39,471 bases of DNA from Thermoanaerobaculia bacterium (GTDB taxonomy: Bacteria > Acidobacteriota > Thermoanaerobaculia > Gp7-AA8), in contig JADGNY010000061.1 in the NCBI GenBank assembly GCA_017883235.1, positions 1-39,471 on the forward strand. The letters are read 5' to 3'. The number at the start of each line of letters is the position of its first letter. Within the stretch, counting starts at the first letter, position 1. A program made the position numbers and the translations under genes. The notes below the pieces were generated by a model, which was not told the origin of the DNA, did no database searches, and was given only the letters and a program-made list of their open reading frames with translations. This document shows, piece by piece, positions 33,726 to 39,471 of this stretch.

Positions 33726-34088
33726 ATGCGTTTCAAGGTCGACGAGAATCTTCCCGAGGAGCTGGCTCAACTTCTTCGTGACGCCGGCTGGGATGCGAAG
33801 AGCGTCGTCGAACAACAGCTTGGCGGCTCCGACGACCCGCGAATCAGAGACGTCTGCGATGCGGAGGATCGAATTCTCGTTACGTTCGATCGGGGCTTCT
33901 CGAACATCAGAGCCTACGCGCCGGAGTCTCATCCCGGCTTTATTGTTTTTCGTCTCAGAAGCCAGGACAAATCACATGTTCTCTCGGTTTCTTCGCGCGT
34001 GATTGCAGCATTGCGTCAACACGATTTGAAACATGAGCTCTGGATCGTAGACGAGAGTCGCATTCGCGTCCGCTCAGCGACTTTGTAA
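33726..34088 (+). CDS. DUF5615 PIN-like toxin
   Basis: The protein has 120 aa. MRFKVDENLPEELAQLLRDAGWDA carries the first acidic residues of a PIN-like fold and AEDRILVTFDRGFSNI carries the later catalytic Asp pair; GFIVFRLRSQDK follows. This is the Mut7-C/DUF5615 family, a probable RNase paired with DUF433 antitoxins. There is little Shine-Dalgarno, so translation may be coupled to the antitoxin. It is intact by length and motif content. Confidence 0.92.
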   Translation: MRFKVDENLPEELAQLLRDAGWDAKSVVEQQLGGSDDPRIRDVCDAEDRILVTFDRGFSNIRAYAPESHPGFIVFRLRSQDKSHVLSVSSRVIAALRQHDLKHELWIVDESRIRVRSATL

Positions 34089-34163
34089 GGAGGACAATTC
34101 CGATTGCCTCCCCGCCCACCTCCGAGTACTGTTCCCCCGCAAATCGTCCGATCGGAGGCACGT

Positions 34164-37100
34164 GTGAAATCTGTCCTGCTCTCGATGTTCGTCTCGGTGG
34201 CGGTCCTCGCGGCGGAAAAGCCGGCCGCTCCCAAGCCTCTTCCCGTTCCGGTTGACTACAACGACGTCTTCAAAGGTCTCAAGTTCCGCGAGATCGGGCC
34301 CGCGGTGATGGGTGGGCGCATCGACGACTTCGCCGTCGTCGAGAGCAATCCGGACATCATCTACGTCGGCACGGCCTCGGGCGGCGTGTTCAAGACTACG
34401 AATGCCGGCACGACCTGGGAGCCGGTATTCGACGATCAGCCCAACTCGACTATCGGCGACGTGAGCGTCGCTCCTTCCGATCCCTCCATCGTCTGGGTCG
34501 GCAGCGGCGAGGCCAACAACCGGCAGAGCTCCTCGTGGGGCAACGGCGTCTACAAATCGACCGACGCCGGCAAGAGCTGGAAGCACATGGGGCTCGACGC
34601 CTCGATGCACATCGGGCGCATCGTCATCTCCCCCGCCGATCCGAACACCGTCTACGTCGCCGCCGGCGGCAACCTTTGGGGGCCGTCGAAAGAGCGCGGC
34701 GTCTACAAGAGCAGCGACGGCGGCAAAACATGGGCCAGCGTCCTCTTCGTCAACGAGGACACCGGCGCCTCCGACATCGCCATGGATCCCGACTCGCCCG
34801 GCACGCTGATCGCGGCCATGTATCAGCGCCGCAGAACCGTCTTCGGATACAACGGCAGCGGACCGGGCTCCGGGATGTACAAAACCACCGACGGCGGCGC
34901 GACCTGGAAGAAGCTGGAGAAGGGCCTGCCGTGGGATCCGGATGCGAAGAAGCCGGCGGTTGTGGACAAAGACGCCAAGGAACCTGATCCCGAGGCGGTC
35001 AAAGAGATCGGGCGCATCGGCGTCAACTTCTACCGGCGCAATCCCAACATCGTCTACGCCCTCATCGAGCACGCCAACGGCGGGATCTTTCGCAGCGACG
35101 ACGCCGGCGAGACCTGGACGCGCGTCTCCGAGACCAACCCGCGCGGCATCTACTACAGCCAGGTGGTCATCGATCCGAACAACGATCAGCGCCTCTGGGT
35201 GCATGGCGCAAACATGTACTACTCCGAGGATGGCGGGAAGACGTTCAAGACCAACGTCGTGCAGAAGATTCACGGCGACTACCACGCCATGTGGATCGAT
35301 CCGCGCGACTCCAATCACATGATCACCGGCTCCGACGGCGGCATCTACGCCAGCCACGACCGCGGCCGGACGTGGGACTACCTCAACAACATCGCCATCG
35401 GCCAGTTCTACGAGATCGGCCTGGACATGCAGAGGCCGTATCACATCTGCGGCGGCCTGCAGGACAACAACGTCTGGTGCGGCCCGTCGGCCACGTTCGA
35501 CACGCACGGCATCGCCAACTCCGACTGGTTTACCGTCGGCGGCGGCGACGGTTTCTACGCGCAGATCGATCCCACCGATCCGAACACCGTGTACGCGGAA
35601 TCGCAGGACGGCAATCTGCTGCGCCGGAATCTGAAGACGCACGAGTCGCGCTCGATCCGGCCGCCCGCGGCCGAAGGGGAGCGCCTCCGTTTCGAATGGA
35701 ACTCGCCGCTGGTCGTCTCCGCGTTCGACAACAAGACCATCTACTACGGCGGCAACTATCTTTTTAGATCGAATGACCGCGGCGACTCCTGGACGCGCCT
35801 CGGCGGCGATCTGACCAGCAATCAGGACCGCGACAAGCTCCCGATCATGGGCCGAGTGCCCGACAAGCTGACGATGTCGCGCCACGACGGCGTGCAGGCC
35901 TGGCCGGCCATCACCACCATCAGCGAGTCGACGTTGAACCGCGATCTCCTCTACGTTGGCACGGACGACGGCAACCTCCAGGTCACGCGCGACGGCGGCA
36001 AGACGTGGAAGAACGTCTCGCCGAAGAAGGGGATCTACGTCAGCCGCGTCATCGCCTCGCGCTTCAGCGAGGGGACCGCCTACGCCACGCTCGACGGCCA
36101 CCGCAGTAACGATTTCGGCGTCTACGTTTTCATGACCAGCGACTACGGCGATACGTGGAAGGCGATCCGCGGCGGGATCAGCGACGAGGCCGGCACCGTG
36201 CACGTCATCCGCGAGCATTTCCGCAATCCGAAGCTGCTGTTCCTCGGCACGGAGCGCGGTTTGTTCGTTTCCTACGATCAAGGTTCGCACTGGACGCGCC
36301 TCAAACTGAACCTCCCCACCGTGCCGGTCGACGACATCGCCATCCATCCGCGCGAGAACGATCTGGTCCTGGCCACGCACGGGCGCTCGATCTGGATCCT
36401 CGACGACCTCGGTCCGATCGAGCAGATGACCGACGCCATCCCCTCCGAGGATCTGCATCTGTTCGACACCCGCACGGCGACGGAATGGCGCGTCGCCAAC
36501 CGCAGCGGCTTCACCGGTCACAAGGCCTTCTTCGGACCGAACCCGCCGAACGGCGCGCTCATCACCTACTACCTGAAGTCGAAGCAGGCTGACAAAGAAA
36601 AGGTCAAGATCACCGTCACCGACAAAGACGGCAAGGTCATTCGCGACATCGACGGCACCGGCGACGTCGGCGTCAATCGCGTGACGTGGGATCTGCGTGT
36701 GCGGTCCGTGAACGAAGCACCGCGCGACGCCGAGGGCGGCCCGGCCGAGCCGGCGGGCGAGCAAGGCGGTGAAGGTGGCGGCGGCGGTGGTGGCGGCTTC
36801 GGCGGATTCCAGGGCAGCCCGCGCGTCGAGCCGGGCGAATACACGGTGAAGGTTGTCGCCGGAAAGAACGAGAAGACCACGAAGGTGGTCGTCGACGAAG
36901 ATCCACGCATCGAGATCTCGCCCGAGGATCGCGCGGCGCGGCGCAAGGCCCTGAATCAGATCGCGCAGATGGCGCAGCAGGGAGCGGCGATACGCCGGTC
37001 GATCACCGGCCTCCACACCGCCCTCAAGGATTACAAGAAGATGAAGTTGCCCGACAACGTCCAGAAGGCGCTGGACGATCTGACGAAGAAGGTCGACGAC

Positions 37101-37427
37101 ACCTGCCTCAAGATCGCCACGACTGTGCAGTGCGGCCAGAGCGGGCCCCTCGGATCGGCTGGACCGGCGGTCGTCTACACGCCTCCTCCGGTCACGCAGC
37201 GCATCACGCAGCTCCTCGGCGGAATCGAGAACTACGCCGCCGCGCCGACCGCGTACCAGCTCGATCAGATCAACGTGCTGCGTGGCTTGCTCACCGAATC
37301 GGCGGCCGCGGTCCAGACGCTTACGAAGACCGACCTGGAAGCGCTCAACAAGATGATGCGGGATGCCAACGTACCCTACATCTCCATCCCCGCCGGCGGC
37401 GGTGCCGGCGGACGGCGGCCTCAATAA
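34164..37427 (+). CDS. large secreted Asp-box (sortilin/VPS10-like) beta-propeller protein
   Basis: GTG 34164 has GGAGG five bases ahead and gives a Sec signal (KSVLLSMFVSVAVLAAEK); length 1087 aa. At least ten Asp-box repeats of the type S-x-D-x-G-x-T-W are visible (TNAGTTW, TDAGKSW, SDGGKTW, TDGGATW, DDAGETW, EDGGKTF, HDRGRTW, NDRGDSW, RDGGKTW, SDYGDTW), which build a large multi-blade propeller like the VPS10 domain of sortilin. A Gly-rich linker sits near 855-880, followed by a helical C-terminal domain. Databases often label such proteins glycosyl hydrolases, but no catalytic residues are evident. An extracellular binding role is more likely. It follows the toxin-antitoxin pair and is coupled to the next gene by TAATG. 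Confidence 0.9.
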   Translation: MKSVLLSMFVSVAVLAAEKPAAPKPLPVPVDYNDVFKGLKFREIGPAVMGGRIDDFAVVESNPDIIYVGTASGGVFKTTNAGTTWEPVFDDQPNSTIGDVSVAPSDPSIVWVGSGEANNRQSSSWGNGVYKSTDAGKSWKHMGLDASMHIGRIVISPADPNTVYVAAGGNLWGPSKERGVYKSSDGGKTWASVLFVNEDTGASDIAMDPDSPGTLIAAMYQRRRTVFGYNGSGPGSGMYKTTDGGATWKKLEKGLPWDPDAKKPAVVDKDAKEPDPEAVKEIGRIGVNFYRRNPNIVYALIEHANGGIFRSDDAGETWTRVSETNPRGIYYSQVVIDPNNDQRLWVHGANMYYSEDGGKTFKTNVVQKIHGDYHAMWIDPRDSNHMITGSDGGIYASHDRGRTWDYLNNIAIGQFYEIGLDMQRPYHICGGLQDNNVWCGPSATFDTHGIANSDWFTVGGGDGFYAQIDPTDPNTVYAESQDGNLLRRNLKTHESRSIRPPAAEGERLRFEWNSPLVVSAFDNKTIYYGGNYLFRSNDRGDSWTRLGGDLTSNQDRDKLPIMGRVPDKLTMSRHDGVQAWPAITTISESTLNRDLLYVGTDDGNLQVTRDGGKTWKNVSPKKGIYVSRVIASRFSEGTAYATLDGHRSNDFGVYVFMTSDYGDTWKAIRGGISDEAGTVHVIREHFRNPKLLFLGTERGLFVSYDQGSHWTRLKLNLPTVPVDDIAIHPRENDLVLATHGRSIWILDDLGPIEQMTDAIPSEDLHLFDTRTATEWRVANRSGFTGHKAFFGPNPPNGALITYYLKSKQADKEKVKITVTDKDGKVIRDIDGTGDVGVNRVTWDLRVRSVNEAPRDAEGGPAEPAGEQGGEGGGGGGGGFGGFQGSPRVEPGEYTVKVVAGKNEKTTKVVVDEDPRIEISPEDRAARRKALNQIAQMAQQGAAIRRSITGLHTALKDYKKMKLPDNVQKALDDLTKKVDDTCLKIATTVQCGQSGPLGSAGPAVVYTPPPVTQRITQLLGGIENYAAAPTAYQLDQINVLRGLLTESAAAVQTLTKTDLEALNKMMRDANVPYISIPAGGGAGGRRPQ

Positions 37428-38386
37428 TGTTCACGCTCACACTCGACGACTTCATCGCGGTGCGTGCGCGGATCGCGCCGCACATCAAGCACACGCCGCT
37501 GCTCACGTCGCGGCAGTTGAGCGAGCGCACAGGTCTGGATGTGCGCATGAAGGCCGAAATGTTTCAGCGCGTCGGCTCGTACAAGATCCGCGGACCGCTC
37601 AACAAGTTCGCATTGATGCCCGAGGAGCAGAAGGCGCGCGGCGTAGTCTGCTCCTCGGCGGGCAACCACGCCCAGGGCGTGGCCCTGGCGGCGAAGATTC
37701 ACGGCATCCGGGCCGTCGTCTGCATGGCCGAGAACGCCACACCGGCCAAGATCGCCGCCACCCGCGGCTACGGCGCCGAGGTCGTGCTGCACGGGATGAT
37801 CTGGGACGAGGCGAATGAGAAGGCGAAGGAGCTGGTGCGCACGGAGGGGCTCACCTACGTTCACCCGTTCGACGACGAACAGCTCATCGCCGGCCAGGGA
37901 ACGCTGGGCCTGGAGATCATCCAGGACTGGCCCGAGGTCGACGCGGTGATCGTCCCGATCGGCGGAGGCGGATTGATCTCCGGCGTCTCGATGGCGGTCA
38001 AGAGCCACAACCCGAAGATCCGCGTGATCGGCGTCGAATCGTCCGACGGACCGGCGATGAAGAAGAGCATCGAAGCCGGCCACCTCGAGACGATCGACTG
38101 CAAGACCATCATCGACGGCCTGCGCGTCCGCCGCGCCGGCGAGATCAACTTCTCCGTGGTGCAACGCTTCGTCGACGAGATCGTAGCCCTCCCCGACCGC
38201 GAGATCTTCGACGCCATGATCTGGATCATGGAGCGCTGCAAGCTGGTCGTCGAAGGCGCCGCCGCCGCCCCGGTGGCCGCGCTGCTCCACGGCCTCGTCC
38301 AGCTCCCACCCGGCTCACGCGTGGCGGTGGTGCTGTCGGGCGGGAATGTGAACCTCGATCAACTGCGGTCACTCACTTGGAACTGA
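37427..38386 (+). CDS. threonine dehydratase / serine racemase-like PLP enzyme
   Basis: The 319-aa protein is a fold-type II PLP enzyme. The Schiff-base Lys is in RVGSYKIRGP, SSAGNHAQGVA binds substrate, IPIGGGGLISG binds the PLP phosphate, and VVLSGGNVN is the closing motif. It lacks the C-terminal ACT domain of biosynthetic IlvA, so it resembles catabolic threonine dehydratase or serine racemase and should not be isoleucine-inhibited. It converts threonine to 2-oxobutanoate or acts on serine; the two cannot be told apart here. The ATG overlaps the propeller gene stop by one base, and the 3' end overlaps the DUF309 gene by 10 bases. Confidence 0.92.
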   Translation: MFTLTLDDFIAVRARIAPHIKHTPLLTSRQLSERTGLDVRMKAEMFQRVGSYKIRGPLNKFALMPEEQKARGVVCSSAGNHAQGVALAAKIHGIRAVVCMAENATPAKIAATRGYGAEVVLHGMIWDEANEKAKELVRTEGLTYVHPFDDEQLIAGQGTLGLEIIQDWPEVDAVIVPIGGGGLISGVSMAVKSHNPKIRVIGVESSDGPAMKKSIEAGHLETIDCKTIIDGLRVRRAGEINFSVVQRFVDEIVALPDREIFDAMIWIMERCKLVVEGAAAAPVAALLHGLVQLPPGSRVAVVLSGGNVNLDQLRSLTWN

Positions 38387-38733
38387 TCGACGAATTGATA
38401 AGGGACCCGCGCTTCATCCGCGGCATCGCGCTCTTCAACGACGGCGAGTACCTCGAAGCAAGCGATTGCTTCGAGGAGCTCTTCTTCGAAGGCGTCCGCG
38501 ACGAGCCCGACTTCATCCGCATCTTCCTCCAGTTCAGCGTAGGGATTCATCACGCGCAGATGGGTCAATGGCGTCCGGCGGTGGAACGGATCGAGGAGGG
38601 GCTGCTGCTCGTCGCAGCCAACGAGAACGATCGGGGAATTGACCTCGCTGTCCTTGCGACTCAGATGAAGGCGGGAGTGAGGAGTCTGCGCGACAAGAGC
38701 AGGCCGGTGTGGCCGGTGATTACTTTTTCGTGA
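38377..38733 (+). CDS. DUF309 family protein
   Basis: The 118-aa helical protein has RFIRGIALFNDGEYLEASDCFEELFF, then FLQFSVGIHHAQMGQW and AVERIEEGLLLV. This is the DUF309 pattern (FN-x-G-x-Y-x-EA...E, then Q...H), in which conserved Glu/His residues may bind a metal; here the usual His after EA is Ser. Function is unknown. The start is TTG 38377 inside the end of the dehydratase gene, implying translational coupling. Confidence 0.85.
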   Translation: MELIDELIRDPRFIRGIALFNDGEYLEASDCFEELFFEGVRDEPDFIRIFLQFSVGIHHAQMGQWRPAVERIEEGLLLVAANENDRGIDLAVLATQMKAGVRSLRDKSRPVWPVITFS

Positions 38734-38745
38734 AGACAGACCGGA

Positions 38746-38770
38746 CTCACGCGGAGACGCGGAGGCGCGG
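38746..38770. repeat. dispersed GC repeat, copy 2
   Basis: CTCACGCGGAGACGCGGAGG and the next five bases form a near reverse complement of the element at 17113-17137. It lies between the DUF309 and DUF2971 genes. It makes an artificial open extension (HAETRRRGEE) ahead of the DUF2971 start. Confidence 0.7.
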
Positions 38771-38837
38771 AGAAGAAAAGCTCGACTCCTCCGCAAATGC
38801 CGCCCCAGATATCTCCCACGTGGCGTACTATCTTGCG

Positions 38838-39398
38838 ATGCCAATGCTCGATGACATCTTTGCTTTGCAGCCGCCACCTGAACTGTATCACTACACGTCA
38901 TTTGGCGGCTTTCTGGGCATCATAAGGTCATCGACTTTATGGGCAAGTAGTGTTCATTACATGAACGATGCCAAGGAGTTCGCGCTTGGGCTATCGCTGA
39001 CTGCCACTGTGATCGACAACCGCACTGCCGATCAAACACTACCCAGCGACGAATCGGCCTTCCTCCACGGACTGAAGCAACGCATAGACGGCATTCGTCA
39101 TATAAACGTTTTTGCAATTTCGTTTTCACATGTGCCGGACCTTCTTAGCCAATGGAGGGGCTATTGCCCACCGGGCAAGGGAGTCAGCCTTGGCTTTTCG
39201 TCGGTGCTGCTTCAAGCGCGCGCTGCGGCTCAGGGCTTTAAGCTTGTGCCCGCTGTGTACAAGACGGATGAACAGGAGCGAGTAATAGAGGAACTTGTCG
39301 ATCTGACGCTAAGGAGGTATCGTGCAGCGCCGAGCGCGGAGGCCGATCTGCAGCATTCCTTCGGCTACGACCTAGCCCTGAAACAAGCGAAGAAATGA
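38838..39398 (+). CDS. DUF2971 protein, probably frameshifted near its 3' end
   Basis: ATG 38838 begins MPMLDDIFALQPPPELYHYTSFGGFLGII; the open sequence before it is dispersed repeat. DUF2971 marks are LYHYTS, LWASSVHYMNDAKEF, FAISFSHVPDLLSQWRGY and GKGVSLGF. Family function is unknown; members are often found in defence or mobile islands. The frame stops after 186 aa (LALKQAKK), short for the family. Beyond the stop the same frame reads CEKE, and one base further the sequence reads WRLEKPR, together giving the EKEWRL motif expected late in DUF2971. So the gene seems broken by a premature stop plus a one-base shift, or the sequence is in error near the window edge. GC is lower than in neighbours. 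Confidence 0.75.
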   Translation: MPMLDDIFALQPPPELYHYTSFGGFLGIIRSSTLWASSVHYMNDAKEFALGLSLTATVIDNRTADQTLPSDESAFLHGLKQRIDGIRHINVFAISFSHVPDLLSQWRGYCPPGKGVSLGFSSVLLQARAAAQGFKLVPAVYKTDEQERVIEELVDLTLRRYRAAPSAEADLQHSFGYDLALKQAKK

Positions 39399-39471
39399 TG
39401 TGAGAAAGAGGTGGAGACTCGAAAAGCCCCGTGTTTCAATTGTCTTGTCGAAGAACGAAAGAAACAGGAAA

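Noticed and set aside
34074-37424. 1116-aa open frame on the minus strand covering the whole propeller gene
   Set aside because: It mirrors the plus-strand gene, which has a signal peptide, Asp-box repeats and a Shine-Dalgarno. The minus product is low-complexity Arg/Val/Asp/Gly sequence typical of antisense frames in GC-rich DNA.
1-39471. rRNA, tRNA or riboswitch genes
   Set aside because: I looked for cloverleaf-like sequences with GTTCGA-type arms and conserved rRNA blocks and found none I could support.

Overview
The window is GC-rich bacterial chromosome from a Gram-negative heterotroph. The gene set includes a TonB-dependent receptor, tandem type IV pilus retraction ATPases, a large Asp-box propeller protein, an S10 carboxypeptidase and a flotillin/PspA operon. 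Many intergenic spaces hold palindromic dispersed repeats. This combination fits Acidobacteriota or a neighbouring phylum. That placement is inferred from gene content and style only; no rRNA or other marker lies in the window.

Layout. 1-1490: dispersed palindromes and an 18-copy, 43-bp tandem array. 1492-4356: a small secreted protein and a TonB-dependent receptor. 4357-4881: a palindrome, the tail of a decayed nucleotidyltransferase gene and a leader. 4882-12683: a four-gene oxidase cluster made of a multicopper oxidase with an extra C-terminal cupredoxin, a tyrosinase fused to a von Willebrand A domain and a Lys-rich tail, a LodA-type quinoprotein amino-acid oxidase and its LodB flavoprotein. 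12658-16226 (minus): PilT and a HEAT-repeat PilT paralogue. 16248-18375 (minus): a small secreted protein and a subtilisin-like protease. 18654-22304 (plus): an STT3-like membrane glycosyltransferase, a lipase-maturation-factor-like protein and a 51-aa membrane peptide. 22385-25459 (minus): a BtpA-family protein, a FEN-type 5' nuclease and a questin-oxidase-like protein. 25577-27133 (plus): S10 peptidase. 27404-28792 (minus): RhlE-type DEAD-box helicase. 28948-29868 (plus): a medium-chain dehydrogenase. 30053-33305 (minus): operon of an XRE regulator, an NfeD-like membrane protein, flotillin and PspA. 33489-34088 (plus): DUF433/DUF5615 toxin-antitoxin pair. 34164-38733 (plus): Asp-box propeller protein, threonine dehydratase-like enzyme and DUF309 protein. 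38838-end: a DUF2971 gene that looks frameshifted.

The most interesting unit is the oxidase cluster. It brings together three chemistries that oxidise phenols, or lysine-type amines, to reactive quinones, aldehydes and peroxide. In Marinomonas mediterranea a laccase-like oxidase, a tyrosinase and LodA/LodB are known as separate systems. Here they are consecutive on one strand. None of the three oxidases has a recognisable Sec signal. The vWA domain and basic tail on the tyrosinase suggest a protein-crosslinking, adhesive or antimicrobial role, which is inference.

A second theme is the density of palindromic repeats. Several families occur twice within the window. They supply start codons, stop codons or short stretches of coding sequence to neighbouring genes.
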